From positions 186,001 through 250,000 of the forward strand of contig NZ_RCZE01000005.1 in NCBI RefSeq assembly GCF_006438915.1: a DNA stretch of 64,000 bases. The letters are read 5' to 3'. Made by a program: the position numbers and the translations under genes. The notes below the pieces were generated by a model that had not been told where the DNA came from, searched no databases, and saw nothing but the letters and a program-made list of their open reading frames with translations. This document shows, one piece after another, positions 29,494 through 39,209 of this stretch (positions are counted from its first letter, which is position 1; every line of letters begins with the position of its first letter). This DNA comes from Pseudomonas arsenicoxydans (GTDB lineage: Bacteria > Pseudomonadota > Gammaproteobacteria > Pseudomonadales > Pseudomonadaceae).

Positions 29494-31023
29494 TTAGTGA
29501 CCCGAGGCAGCAGGCCCCGCTTTCGCCGCAAACGGCGGTTTCGCCAGCCATACAATCAGAATAAGCCCCATGAACCCCCAGCCCAGCAACGTGAAGTAAT
29601 CCACGGTGGAGAGCATATACGCCTGGCTCGTCAGCACATGATCCAGCTGCGCATACGCCGGGGTGCTCGCCCCGCCCAGCGTGTTCAGGGCATCCCGGGT
29701 CGGCTGGTCGTAGGTGGTGATGCTTTCGCTCAAATACGCGTGATGCTGATCCGCCCGACGAATCCAGATCCAGGTGGTCAGCGACGCCGCAAAACTACCG
29801 CCCAGCGTACGCAGGAACGTCGCCAGGCCCGCGCCGTCGGCGATCTGGCTCGGCGGCAGGTCCGACATCAAGATGCTCAGGGTCGGCATGAAGAACAGTG
29901 CCACGCCAATGCCCATGAACAGCTGCACCAGGGCGATGTGCTGGAAGTCCACTTCATTGTTGAACCCGGCACGCATGAAGCAGCTCAGGCCAATGGCCAG
30001 GAACGCCAGCCCGGCCAGCAATCGCAGGTCGAACTTGTGCGCGTACTTGCCGACAAACGGTGACATCAGCACCGGCAGAATCCCTATCGGTGCTACAGCC
30101 AGGCCGGCCCAGGTCGCGGTGTAGCCCATCTGGGTTTGCAGCCATTGCGGCAAGATCAGGTTGATGCCGAAGAACCCGGCGTACCCCAACACCAGCACCA
30201 ACGTGCCGATGCGGAAGTTGCGGTAAGCAAACAGCCGCAGGTTCACCACTGGATGCTTATCAGTCATTTCCCAGATGATGAACACCGCCAGCGCGATCAC
30301 GGAAATGGCGGCGCCAATCAGGATGAAACTCGACTCGAACCAGTCCAGGTCATTGCCCTTGTCGAGGATAATCTGCAGCGCACCGACGCCGATGATCAGC
30401 GTGATCAACCCCACGTAATCCATCGGTTGGCGGCTGGTTTCCACCGGGCGCGCCTTGAGTTGCTGGCGCACCACCATTACGGCGAAGACGCCAATCGGCA
30501 CGTTGATGAAGAAGATCCACGGCCAGCTATAACTGTCAGTAATCCAGCCGCCGAGGATCGGCCCCGCAATCGGCGCCACCACCGTGACCATCGCCAGTAA
30601 CGCCAGGGCCATGCCGCGCCTCGCGGGGGGATAGACCGCGATCAGCAGCGTCTGGGTCATCGGGTACAACGGACCGGCCACCAGGCCTTGCAGCACCCGA
30701 AAACCGATCAGTTCCGGCATCGAGGTGGAGATCCCACAGAGAAACGAGGCCAGCACAAACAGCACCGTGGCCCAGAGAAACAGCTTCACCTCACCAAAGC
30801 GGCGGCTGAGCCAACCGGTCAGCGGCAGCGCAATGGCGTTGCTCACGGCGAATGAGGTAATCACCCAAGTGCCCTGCTCCGAACTCACGCCCAGGTTGCC
30901 GGAAATGGTCGGCAGCGCCACGTTGGCGATGGTGGTGTCGAGCACCTGCATGAAAGTCGCCAGCGACAGGCCGATGGTGCTGAGCAACAGGCTGGGCGGC
31001 GTGAAAGAGGCGTTATTGCTCAT
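29494..31023 (-). CDS. emrB: DHA2-family multidrug efflux permease (EmrB type)
   Basis: 509-residue MFS transporter with 14 predicted helices. LDTTIANVALP (28-38) is the DHA2 signature, and WVITSFAVSNAIALPLTGWL precedes the motif-A loop RRFGEVK. Proton-driven drug exporter that works with the membrane-fusion protein and outer-membrane channel encoded upstream in the same operon. Substrate unknown. Confidence 0.94.
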   Translation of the reverse strand: MSNNASFTPPSLLLSTIGLSLATFMQVLDTTIANVALPTISGNLGVSSEQGTWVITSFAVSNAIALPLTGWLSRRFGEVKLFLWATVLFVLASFLCGISTSMPELIGFRVLQGLVAGPLYPMTQTLLIAVYPPARRGMALALLAMVTVVAPIAGPILGGWITDSYSWPWIFFINVPIGVFAVMVVRQQLKARPVETSRQPMDYVGLITLIIGVGALQIILDKGNDLDWFESSFILIGAAISVIALAVFIIWEMTDKHPVVNLRLFAYRNFRIGTLVLVLGYAGFFGINLILPQWLQTQMGYTATWAGLAVAPIGILPVLMSPFVGKYAHKFDLRLLAGLAFLAIGLSCFMRAGFNNEVDFQHIALVQLFMGIGVALFFMPTLSILMSDLPPSQIADGAGLATFLRTLGGSFAASLTTWIWIRRADQHHAYLSESITTYDQPTRDALNTLGGASTPAYAQLDHVLTSQAYMLSTVDYFTLLGWGFMGLILIVWLAKPPFAAKAGPAASGH

Positions 31024-31077
31024 CGCGAATCCTTGGAAACCGGGTGGGCGCTGCGCCTGTTACAGACGCAGCTGACC

Positions 31078-31201
31078 GTGTGGGAGCCTTTGTGGCGAGG
31101 GAGATTGCTCCCGCTGGGTCTCGAAGCGGCCCCAAAGCTTGACGAGTGCTTCGCAGCCGAGCGGGAGCAAGCTCCCTCGCCACAAAAGCTCGCTTCCACA
31201 G
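31078..31201. repeat. Second-type REP-like inverted repeat inside the efflux operon
   Basis: Arms with the core GTGGCGAGGGAG(A/C)TTGCTCCCG in opposite orientation. It lies between emrA and emrB, so it is transcribed within the operon and may lower emrB expression. Confidence 0.85.
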
Positions 31202-31208
31202 GGGCGAA

Positions 31209-32426
31209 TCAGCGTTGCGCGGTCTTGCTGACCGCAGCGCTGTTGTCGTGGATCAACTGAGTGATCATCGCGTCCGCTTCAGCCAACTGACGGTCGTAGA
31301 CGTTGGTGCTGAACGAGGCCTTTTGCGGCGGCTGTTGTGCCAGCACCGGGCCGCTCTGGTCGTGCAGGTTCACGTCAACCTGAGTCGACAACCCCACACG
31401 CAATGGATGCTTGGCCAGTTCTTCGGCATTGATGTGGATTCGCACCGGCACGCGCTGGACGATCTTGATCCAGTTACCGGTGGCGTTTTGCGCCGGCAGC
31501 AGGGCAAACGCGCTGCCGGTTCCGGCGCCGAGGCTGTCGATGGTGCCGCTGAATTTCACGTCGCTGCCGTACAGGTCGGCCTGGATGTCCACCGGTTGAC
31601 CAATGCGCATGTCACGCAGCTGGGTTTCCTTGAAGTTGGCGTCGATCCACAGCTGATCCAGCGGAATCACCGCCATCAGCGCGGTGCCAGGCTGAACCCG
31701 TTGACCCAATTGCACGGAGCGCTTGGCCACGTAACCGGTGACCGGCGCGATCAAGGTGCTGCGCGAGTTGTTCAGGTACGCCTGACGCAATTGTGCGGCG
31801 GCCGACATCACGTCCGGGTGCGACGAAACCACGGTGTCATCGACCAGCGCACTGGTGGTTTTCAGTTGCTGTTTGGCGTTGGCCAGGGCGTTTTGCGCCG
31901 AGGTCAGGTCGTCGCGGGCGTGGGACAGTTCTTCCTGGGAAATCGCGCCGCCGGCAGCGAGGTTTTTCCGGCGATTGAAGTTATCCTGGGCCTTCTGCAC
32001 TTCAGCCTGCTGCGCGTTGACCTGGGCTTTCATGCCGTCAACGTTGCTGTACAAACCGCGTACCTGGCGCACGGTGCGGGCCAGATTGGCCTGGGCACTT
32101 TGCAGGCCGACTTCGGCGTCGTTCGGGTCGAAGTTGATCAGTACCTGACCTTCGTGGACCAGGTCACCGTCGTCGGCGCCGATGCTGACCACGGTTCCGG
32201 TGACCAGCGGGGTGATTTCCACCACGTTGCCGTTCACATAGGCGTCATCGGTGCTTTCGTTCCAGCGCCCGTACATTTCGTGATAACCCCAGACGCCGAC
32301 ACCGGCGAGGACAACCACGATGGCCAGCGCGACCAGCATGACTTTGCGTTTACGCGGATTGCTCGAGTCTTGAGCGTTGTCCGACACCGTGTTGGTTGGA
32401 GCAGGAGATGTATCGACAGTGGCCAT
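31209..32426 (-). CDS. emrA: Membrane-fusion protein of multidrug efflux (EmrA/HlyD type)
   Basis: 405 residues: short cytoplasmic N-terminus, one membrane helix (about 29-49), a biotinyl/lipoyl-like half-motif at VVEITPLVTGTVVSI, a long coiled-coil hairpin (about 105-210) and a C-terminal beta-barrel. Bridges EmrB and the outer-membrane channel across the periplasm. Starts 16 bp after the channel gene. Confidence 0.94.
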   Translation of the reverse strand: MATVDTSPAPTNTVSDNAQDSSNPRKRKVMLVALAIVVVLAGVGVWGYHEMYGRWNESTDDAYVNGNVVEITPLVTGTVVSIGADDGDLVHEGQVLINFDPNDAEVGLQSAQANLARTVRQVRGLYSNVDGMKAQVNAQQAEVQKAQDNFNRRKNLAAGGAISQEELSHARDDLTSAQNALANAKQQLKTTSALVDDTVVSSHPDVMSAAAQLRQAYLNNSRSTLIAPVTGYVAKRSVQLGQRVQPGTALMAVIPLDQLWIDANFKETQLRDMRIGQPVDIQADLYGSDVKFSGTIDSLGAGTGSAFALLPAQNATGNWIKIVQRVPVRIHINAEELAKHPLRVGLSTQVDVNLHDQSGPVLAQQPPQKASFSTNVYDRQLAEADAMITQLIHDNSAAVSKTAQR

Positions 32427-32441
32427 GACAAATACCTTGAA

Positions 32442-33911
32442 TTAGTTGTGCTGCGTGGCTGGGAGGGCGTTGGCTGCGGTCAGGGTTTCGTCCTGAAAAC
32501 CGCCGCCCAGCGCTTGCATCAATTGGATCGACAGGTCGATCTGCTCGGCATTCAAGTTGGCCAGCTGACGCTGGGCCTGGAGCAATTGCTGCTCGATGCT
32601 GAGCACGTCCAGGTAGTTGCCGATGCCGGAACCGTACCGCTGGACCACGGTGTTGTAAGAATCCTGGGCAATGTCGGTGGCGTGCTGCTGGGCACCGATC
32701 TGGCGGCCGATATCGCGCAACTGGTTAATGGTGTCGCTGACATCACCGAGCGCTTTCACCAGGCTTTTGTTGTACTGCGCCACCGCGAGATCGTAATCGG
32801 CGTCGCGCGAATCGAGGTTGGCGCGCAGGCGGCCACCGTCGAAAATCGGCACAGAAATGGTCGGCGCAATGTTGAAGAAACGGCTCGCCGAACCCAACAT
32901 GGCATCCCCCAACAACGATTCGGCACCGGCGGCGGCGCTGAGGTTCAAGTTGGGATAGAACTGGGTTTTGCCGGCGGCGATGTTCTTGCTCGCAGCCTCG
33001 ACCCGCCAGCGCGCGGCCACCAGATCGGGACGGCGACCGAGCAATTCAGCGGGCAGCACCGACGGCAATGCAACGGCGCTGGCCTGAAGAATCTTCGGCC
33101 GGGCGATTTCGTTGCCGCGATCCGGGCCTTTTCCGAGCAGTACCGCCAGGGCGATTTTTGCGCTGTTCAGACGTTTTTCGGCGTCGATCAGGCTGGCTTC
33201 GGACGTGGCTTCAAGGCTTTGGGTCTGCTGGAACTGGTACTGGCTGTCGATGCCCGAGCTCAAGCGACGCTGGCCCAAATCAAGCATTTGTTTAGTTCGT
33301 TTGAGGTCTTCATTGGCGAGGTCGTAGACGATGTGCGCCTGACCCAAATCGCTGTAGGCGCGGGCGACGTCGGCGGACAGGGTCAACTGCGCGGCCTGTT
33401 GATCGACTTCGGCGGCGCGGGCCTGGCCCAGCGCAGCTTCCCAAGCGTCACGCTGACCACCCCACAAGTCGAAGTTGTAATTGAAGCTGGCGCCGATATT
33501 GCGCACGGTGGCGTAAGTGCCGCCCTGCCCGCTCGGGTCTTGATCCCGCGACAGACGCGAACGGCTGACGCCGGCGCTGGCATCGAGAGTCGGCATGCGC
33601 GCGGCGTCGGCGGCGTATGCAGCGGCGCTGGCCTGATGCGCGCGAGCGTCGGCGATTTGCATGTCGGGGCTGTCGTGCAGGGCTTCGCGGATCAGACCGT
33701 CGAGCTGCGGGTCGCCGAGGCTTTTCCACCAGTCACTTTTCGGCCAGGCCGCCGGCGTCAGGGTTACGCCACTCAGGGACTGCCCGGCCTTGAGGGTTTT
33801 CGCATCGAGGCTTTTGCCTTCGGTGGTCAGGCCGCTATAGCTGGCGCAACCGGCCAGGGTCATGGCGGCCAGCACCAGGCTCAGCCCGGTACGCAGGGTT
33901 TTGCTGTTCAT
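32442..33911 (-). CDS. Outer-membrane efflux lipoprotein (NodT/OprM type)
   Basis: 489-residue TolC-family channel. Lipobox LAGC places the acylated cysteine at residue 22. Two OEP repeats are visible (about 60-270 and 280-470); the first has the EALHDSPDMQIADARAHQ helix, the second LLGRRPDLVAARWRVEAA. Overlaps marR by 4 bp, so the regulator, channel, EmrA and EmrB form one operon. Confidence 0.94.
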   Translation of the reverse strand: MNSKTLRTGLSLVLAAMTLAGCASYSGLTTEGKSLDAKTLKAGQSLSGVTLTPAAWPKSDWWKSLGDPQLDGLIREALHDSPDMQIADARAHQASAAAYAADAARMPTLDASAGVSRSRLSRDQDPSGQGGTYATVRNIGASFNYNFDLWGGQRDAWEAALGQARAAEVDQQAAQLTLSADVARAYSDLGQAHIVYDLANEDLKRTKQMLDLGQRRLSSGIDSQYQFQQTQSLEATSEASLIDAEKRLNSAKIALAVLLGKGPDRGNEIARPKILQASAVALPSVLPAELLGRRPDLVAARWRVEAASKNIAAGKTQFYPNLNLSAAAGAESLLGDAMLGSASRFFNIAPTISVPIFDGGRLRANLDSRDADYDLAVAQYNKSLVKALGDVSDTINQLRDIGRQIGAQQHATDIAQDSYNTVVQRYGSGIGNYLDVLSIEQQLLQAQRQLANLNAEQIDLSIQLMQALGGGFQDETLTAANALPATQHN

Positions 33912-34381
33912 TTGTCACCTACCCGCAGCAACGTGATCGAATCACCGGCTGCTACCAGGATTTTCTTGAGGATGTGTTCCAGGGTTTTCAACTCATCGGG
34001 GGTGATGGCGCCGGCCAATTCGTTCATGGCGTCGGCACCGATATGCGGCAGCCGGTCGGCGAGCTTCTGACCTTCTTCGGTCAGCACCAATTGAACCTGG
34101 CGGCGATCCGCCTCGGAGCGTTGGCGGATAAGGAAACCTTTCTGTTCCAGACGATCGAGCATGCGGGTCATCGAGCCGCTGTCCAGCGACAGGTGACGGC
34201 ACAGCTCGGCCGGGGTATCGACGCCGAACTGGGCCACGATGATCATCACCTTGAACTGCGCGGCGGTGATGCCGTGAGGTTCCATATGCGTGTCGATGAT
34301 CCGGTCCTTGAGCAGCGCGGCGCGCCCTAGCAGGAGGCCGAGATGGCAGTTTTCGAAATCGTCCGGGGTGAAATGTTTCAT
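33908..34381 (-). CDS. MarR-family repressor of the efflux operon
   Basis: 157 residues with a winged helix: TPAELCRHLSLDSGSMTRML is the DNA-recognition part and RQRSEADRRQVQLVLTEEG is the wing, containing the family DxRxxxxxLT pattern. First gene of the efflux operon, with a palindromic site over its own promoter, so ligand-relieved autorepression is expected. The inducer is unknown. Confidence 0.93.
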   Translation of the reverse strand: MKHFTPDDFENCHLGLLLGRAALLKDRIIDTHMEPHGITAAQFKVMIIVAQFGVDTPAELCRHLSLDSGSMTRMLDRLEQKGFLIRQRSEADRRQVQLVLTEEGQKLADRLPHIGADAMNELAGAITPDELKTLEHILKKILVAAGDSITLLRVGDK

Positions 34382-34395
34382 CTGACCACCAATTA

Positions 34396-34451
34396 GCTGC
34401 CTAAGCAGTGAATGTATGTCGAGATGTTACTGCTTAGGCAGCGAATGTCAA
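34396..34451 (-). promoter_or_regulatory. Promoter and MarR operator of the efflux operon
   Basis: A perfect 14-bp inverted repeat GCTGCCTAAGCAGT (34396-34409 and 34429-34442) with a 19-bp spacer. On the minus strand a TTGACA (34446-34451) is followed after 16 bp by TAACAT, so one arm lies between the -35 and -10 elements. Strong candidate for repressor binding. Confidence 0.75.
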
Positions 34452-34501
34452 CCCAATAGTTAGGAGGCTTTGTATTTGACAGATTAATGGCGCAGCACAA
34501 A

Positions 34502-34592
34502 AGCAAAAAGATCGCAGCCTGCGGCAGCTTCTTCAGGTTTTTGTGTACCCCGTAGAAGCTGCCGCAAGGCTGCGATCTTTATGCTTTTTGCT
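34502..34592. repeat. Third-type intergenic inverted repeat
   Basis: Arms built on AAGATCGCAGCC(T)GCGGCAGCTTCT pair over about 27 bases each (34506-34532 with 34554-34580), with A/T-rich flanks that also pair. A different family from the GAGCGGGCTTGC REP elements. Confidence 0.85.
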
Positions 34593-34644
34593 CACAAACG
34601 TTGCCGCAGTGGCCAGGCTTGAACCAGGTCGGCGCGAGACTCAC

Positions 34645-35064
34645 TTACTCAAACTTGCACTGCTCCGGCGCCACGCCAGAGCAACGAGGCAGCACGCTGC
34701 CATCGGCCTGGGTCTGGTTGGTCCAGGCAGTGCCCACTGGCTTCACCGCGTCGGCGGATTTCAACGTCATTCGCATACCTTCGCGTTTTGGCCCCACGTA
34801 ATCGCAGGCTACGAAGTTTTTCGCGTTGACGACATACGCTTCCTCGAAGGCTACGGCTTTCAGATCCTCCTTTGCAGCTACCGGGTTCTCGCCCGTCCAT
34901 TGCAGACCTTTACTGGCAGCTGCGGTGTAAACAAAGCCGCCGTCTTTCATGGCTGTTTGCTGAATCGCCCCGACAGTCGGGCAAGCGTTGCCGGCGTAGG
35001 CATTAGCCATCAAAGCCATCATTACAACTACGCCAGCGGAAAATTTCTTGTTAATACCGGTCAT
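34645..35064 (-). CDS. Small secreted protein, DUF3757-like
   Basis: 139 residues with a signal peptide cleaved near ANAYA-GNA (about residue 24). The mature part has Cys at about 28, 87, 127 and 136, allowing two disulfides, and the pattern CPTVGAIQQTA...GFVYTA...GLQWTGENP that resembles DUF3757. Function unknown; monocistronic, with an A+T-rich upstream region. Family placement is tentative. Confidence 0.75.
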   Translation of the reverse strand: MTGINKKFSAGVVVMMALMANAYAGNACPTVGAIQQTAMKDGGFVYTAAASKGLQWTGENPVAAKEDLKAVAFEEAYVVNAKNFVACDYVGPKREGMRMTLKSADAVKPVGTAWTNQTQADGSVLPRCSGVAPEQCKFE

Positions 35065-35540
35065 GCTTGTTACTCCATGTGCACTTCAAGATTAGTCATC
35101 ATCCATCTACGACTATTAGCCCAGGCAGATAAATCAATTGATCGCATCAATTGCGATGACGGATCCTAGTACAGAAACTGATTTCAACAAACCAGTAGAG
35201 AGACGTAAAAAAACATCAAAACGTTTAAACTTAGGCCACTACAAAAAAATGAAAAGCAATAAAAAACAAAATCAGAAATGACAGCCAAACCCTTACAAAC
35301 CAATACCCTAAACACCTAAATCGATCAAACTCACATCAATACATGCCTCACAAAAAAACAACCAAACAAACAGTTCCCACAAGAAAACATCCACTCACCC
35401 TACGATAACAATAAAGTTAATCACTCAAACCGTGACAACTTTTCTTATTCCTTATAGTGAATATTCCCACACACAAAAACCTCCCTCCTTACTTCACATT
35501 GTTGTTACATGAAGAGGAGAGAGCGTTTGAAGTTTTTAAA
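35065..35540. other. A+T-rich intergenic region
   Basis: 475 bp between the secreted-protein gene and the tamB stop. No gene or RNA that I can support. Very A-rich on the plus strand (poly-A and CAAA runs around 35200-35400), far below the surrounding GC content; contains the promoter of the secreted protein, but no clear motif. Confidence 0.5.
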
Positions 35541-38500
35541 TCAAAAATCCCGCTTGTAGAAAATGTCCAGCGAGCTGGCCACACCGCCGGCGGCTTCGAG
35601 GTAGACCTTTTTGCTCAGCTTGTAGCGCAAGGCAATGGTGTTGGCCGGTTCGAACACGCCAACGCCATAACGCAAACTGAGTTTTTCGGAGATATTGCCG
35701 CTGGCTACGACGCTGGTGGCGTTGCCGCTGCCCTGGGTGTCCAGTTGGAAATCCTGAATCCCCAGGTTCTTGGCCAACCCGTTGGTCACGCCGGAGCTGC
35801 CCATCAAGCCCAACCCGAGTGCCGCCTGGGCCAACATGTTGTTGTCTTCACCGTTAGTGCTCAACGGGCGCCCCAGCACCAGATAGGACAAGGCTTGTTC
35901 CTGGCTCATGGCCGGTTCGGAGAAGATCTGCGTGGTCGGCTGCTCGGCGCTGCCGCTCAAGCGAATACCGGCGATCACGTCGTCCGTCTGGCGAATCGCC
36001 TCGATGTCGAGGTACGGCTGATCAAGCGGGCCGGCAAACAGCAAACGCGCCCGGCGCACGGTCAGGCGCTGACCGTAGGCGCGATAACGCCCGTCGTTGA
36101 GCCACAGCTCGCCACGTGTGTCCAGGTTGTCGCCGACGTGCACATGCCCCTGTACATTCGCGGTCAGGCCAAACCCGGCAAAGCTCAACTTGTCAGCACC
36201 GACCTCCACATCGATGTCCATTTTCATGGCCAACGGTGGTTTGCCTTCTTCAGTCTGCTGGCCGACGATCACCACGTCATCGGAGACCTTGACCGTAGAG
36301 GGCGGCAATTCGCGAATGATGATCTCACCTTTGGGCACCAGCACTTTGCCGGCGATGGCCAACTCGTCACCCTTCATCGAGACTTTCAGGTCCGGCGCGA
36401 CTTCCAGCTTCGCGTAAGGCTCGACCGTCACCGGCAACTGCGAGCCCTTGAGCGCCAGGTCCACCACCAACGCCTGCCCCCAGGCGATGTTGCCTTTAAG
36501 GGTGCCCTGCCCGGTCTTGCCGCTTTTCCAGTCGCCGTTCAATTGCACGGTTTCGCCGGCAATTACCGCTCGCAGTTGCAAGGCTTGCAACGTCATCGGC
36601 AGTTCCGCCCCGGAGACTTCGCCGTCGCTGAGCAGCAGACTGCCGTTGACCTGCGGCGCCAACAGGCCACCGGAAATCGTGCCGCTGCCATTCAAGCGCC
36701 CGGTGAGTTTCTCGACCATCGGCACGAACGGCCGCGCCACCGACAGGTCCAGCCCGCTCAAGCGGAATGAGCCGGTCAGCGGTTTGTTTTTCGGCAATGG
36801 GTTGATCTGCGCCTGCACCATCAGTTCGCCGAGCTTGCCGCCGACGAAGTTGAGGTCGGTGTCGATGCGTTTCGGCGTCAGTTTGCTGGTGAGTTTCAGC
36901 GTCTGGTACGGAAAGTCCAGCCACTGGTCCTTCTCTTTCATGCGCAACGTGCCACCGCTGGCATCGATGCTGATCTGGCCGTTCGGGCCGCTGGCCGGCA
37001 GGTCCAGTTGCAGGTCGGCGTTGAGGCTGCCCTTCCAGGCGAAATCCTTCGGCAGCCACTGCGCCAGGCTTTCAATCGGGAATTGCTTGAGGTGGAAACG
37101 CAGCTTCGGCTCTGGCATTAAACGCTGGTCCTCACCGCACAGGCTGGCCGGGCCGGACATCCAGCAATGGGCGCCAACGTTGATTTTGCCATCTGCCAGG
37201 AGCTCCAGTTTCGCCGGCCCTTGCAGCTTCCAGTCCTGCCCACCGGTCTGGATATCACCGCTGGCCAGACGTCCGCGCCAACTGCCTTTGTCCAAGGCAC
37301 CGTCGAGACCGAGGGCCAGCTTCAGCTGCGGACCTTGCAGGTCGAGGCTGAGCTTCTGGTTTTTGATGTCGCCCTGGCCTCTGGCAGTCAGCGTGCCCAG
37401 TGAGGTTTCACCGGTCTGAATACCGCTTCCCTTGAGGTCGATTTTCGCCCGCTGCGCACTGTCGAGCGTCGCGTCGAGATTGAGGCTTTGCAGGCGATTA
37501 TCGTCGAAAGCCAGTTGCGTGCCTTGCAGCCCGAGCTTGCCTTGCGGCGCTTTAAGCGTACCGGCGACGTCGATGCGGCCGTTCAGTTGCCCGCGCAGTT
37601 GCGGCCAGAGCTGGGCCAGACGCGGCATCTTGATGTCGATCTGGGCGGCGAGTTTCTGTTGCAGGCTGCCCTTGCCGTTGATGCTGTTGTCGCCGAGGCG
37701 GATTTGCAGCGCATTAAGGTTCCATTGCTCGCCGCCGCCATCCGCCTTGGCCTGGATCACGGCGGGTTGCCCGCGCAGTTTGCCTTTCAGGTCGAGGTCG
37801 GCATTGAGGCTGAGCTTGTCATTCTTCATCTCGCCTTTGCTGCGCAGCGGTCCGGCCAGCGTGCCCGGCAATTCGGCCACCCAGTACGCCGGGTTGATCG
37901 CCGACAGGTCGAGCGCGGTGTCCCACGCAATGCCGTCGGCGAATTGCAGGTTCAAGTGCCCTTCGGCCTTGCCCTGCCCGGCCTGAAGTTGGATTTGTTG
38001 CAGGTAGATTTTCGTCAGGTCACCGCTGAACGGACTGTTCAGGGTGAAGGCACCGGCCGGGCCATCCGCCGCCGCCTGGAAGCTGCCGAGGTATTTGCCG
38101 TCGGTGTAGGAGATGTCACCGTTGAAGCTGCGCAACGCCACGTCCGGCTCGTCGATCAGCGGATAGAGGCGGTGCCACGGGAAGTCCAGCCAGGCGATTT
38201 TCGCGTCGGCGCTCAGGCCTTTGCTCCAGTCGAGGGTGCCGCTGAGTTTGAGGCTTTGTTTGTCGTTGGCAGTGAGGTCGAGGGCGGCGATTTGCGCGCC
38301 CTTGGCGTCGACCTTGCCTTGCAGCAGCAACGCGACCGGGCCTTTTTCGGCGGGCAGCGAGGCGTTGCCGAGCAATTGGTAACCGTTTTTCAGGTCGCCG
38401 TCGCCGGTGAGTTCCAGTTGATTGAGTTGCAGGGTGTCTGGCAGGTCGGCGGCGGGTTTGAAGCCGTCGGCGGTGATTCGTACCTTGGCCGGCAGGTTGT

Positions 38501-39209
38501 CCGCCAGCGGTTGCAGTTCACCGGTCAACTGTCCGTTCAGGTAACCACTGCTGTCGGCTTTCAGGTTCAGGGTTTTCAGCAGGTCGCCGTCAACCTTCAG
38601 CTCCAGCGTCCACGGCGCGGGGGTTTGCAGGGTCAGTTGGCCTTCAACCTTGAGCGGCCAATTGCCGGTGGGTTGCAGCAGGCCGGAGAGGTTCAGGCTC
38701 AGGTCATCGCGCTGCAACTTAACCGAGTCGATCTGCATCCCTTGCGCGGTCCAGTGCGCCGCCAGTTGCAGGCCTTTGAGCTGCTCACTGCCGTTGAACA
38801 GCAGGCTGCCGATCTGCACATCACCCAGCTCGAGGGCCAGCGGCAACTTCAGATCCGGAAGGCTGATCGGCCCGCTGCTTGCTTCTTCAACACCGGGTGG
38901 AAATTGCAGGCTGACTTGATCGGCCTTCACCTGCTCAAGGCACAACGTCATGCGTGTCAGGCACAGCGGCGACCAGGCGAAAATCACCTTACTCAGCTCA
39001 ACCCGGCTGGTGTCTTGCTGCCAAAGCACATGATCGGCGCTCCACTGCCCGCCCAAACGCCCCTGGAAATTCTCGACGGTCAAACCCGGCGCGAAGCCCA
39101 ACGCCCAGCGACTGCCCGTGGCCGTGCCCAGCACCGAAGCGATGCTCAGGCCAACCAGCATCAGCAGCGCCAGAATCGCCAGCAGCGTTATTTTCAAACC
39201 GCGATTCAC
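35541..39209 (-). CDS. tamB: Translocation and assembly module inner-membrane component TamB
   Basis: 1222 residues: an N-terminal membrane anchor (about 7-29), a long series of AsmA-like beta-strand repeats, and the conserved C-terminal DUF490 domain with LRYGVGVFEPANTIALRYKLSKKVYLEA. A periplasm-spanning groove protein that carries phospholipids and helps TamA insert outer-membrane proteins. 4-bp overlap with tamA. Confidence 0.95.
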   Translation of the reverse strand: MNRGLKITLLAILALLMLVGLSIASVLGTATGSRWALGFAPGLTVENFQGRLGGQWSADHVLWQQDTSRVELSKVIFAWSPLCLTRMTLCLEQVKADQVSLQFPPGVEEASSGPISLPDLKLPLALELGDVQIGSLLFNGSEQLKGLQLAAHWTAQGMQIDSVKLQRDDLSLNLSGLLQPTGNWPLKVEGQLTLQTPAPWTLELKVDGDLLKTLNLKADSSGYLNGQLTGELQPLADNLPAKVRITADGFKPAADLPDTLQLNQLELTGDGDLKNGYQLLGNASLPAEKGPVALLLQGKVDAKGAQIAALDLTANDKQSLKLSGTLDWSKGLSADAKIAWLDFPWHRLYPLIDEPDVALRSFNGDISYTDGKYLGSFQAAADGPAGAFTLNSPFSGDLTKIYLQQIQLQAGQGKAEGHLNLQFADGIAWDTALDLSAINPAYWVAELPGTLAGPLRSKGEMKNDKLSLNADLDLKGKLRGQPAVIQAKADGGGEQWNLNALQIRLGDNSINGKGSLQQKLAAQIDIKMPRLAQLWPQLRGQLNGRIDVAGTLKAPQGKLGLQGTQLAFDDNRLQSLNLDATLDSAQRAKIDLKGSGIQTGETSLGTLTARGQGDIKNQKLSLDLQGPQLKLALGLDGALDKGSWRGRLASGDIQTGGQDWKLQGPAKLELLADGKINVGAHCWMSGPASLCGEDQRLMPEPKLRFHLKQFPIESLAQWLPKDFAWKGSLNADLQLDLPASGPNGQISIDASGGTLRMKEKDQWLDFPYQTLKLTSKLTPKRIDTDLNFVGGKLGELMVQAQINPLPKNKPLTGSFRLSGLDLSVARPFVPMVEKLTGRLNGSGTISGGLLAPQVNGSLLLSDGEVSGAELPMTLQALQLRAVIAGETVQLNGDWKSGKTGQGTLKGNIAWGQALVVDLALKGSQLPVTVEPYAKLEVAPDLKVSMKGDELAIAGKVLVPKGEIIIRELPPSTVKVSDDVVIVGQQTEEGKPPLAMKMDIDVEVGADKLSFAGFGLTANVQGHVHVGDNLDTRGELWLNDGRYRAYGQRLTVRRARLLFAGPLDQPYLDIEAIRQTDDVIAGIRLSGSAEQPTTQIFSEPAMSQEQALSYLVLGRPLSTNGEDNNMLAQAALGLGLMGSSGVTNGLAKNLGIQDFQLDTQGSGNATSVVASGNISEKLSLRYGVGVFEPANTIALRYKLSKKVYLEAAGGVASSLDIFYKRDF

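Noticed and set aside
31146..34070. 974-codon plus-strand open frame
   Set aside because: Antisense to emrA, the outer-membrane channel and part of marR, which have clear family motifs; such long shadow frames are common in GC-rich Pseudomonas DNA.
34543..35169. 208-codon plus-strand frame
   Set aside because: Antisense to the secreted DUF3757-like protein, which has a signal peptide and paired cysteines; the frame starts in a repeat.
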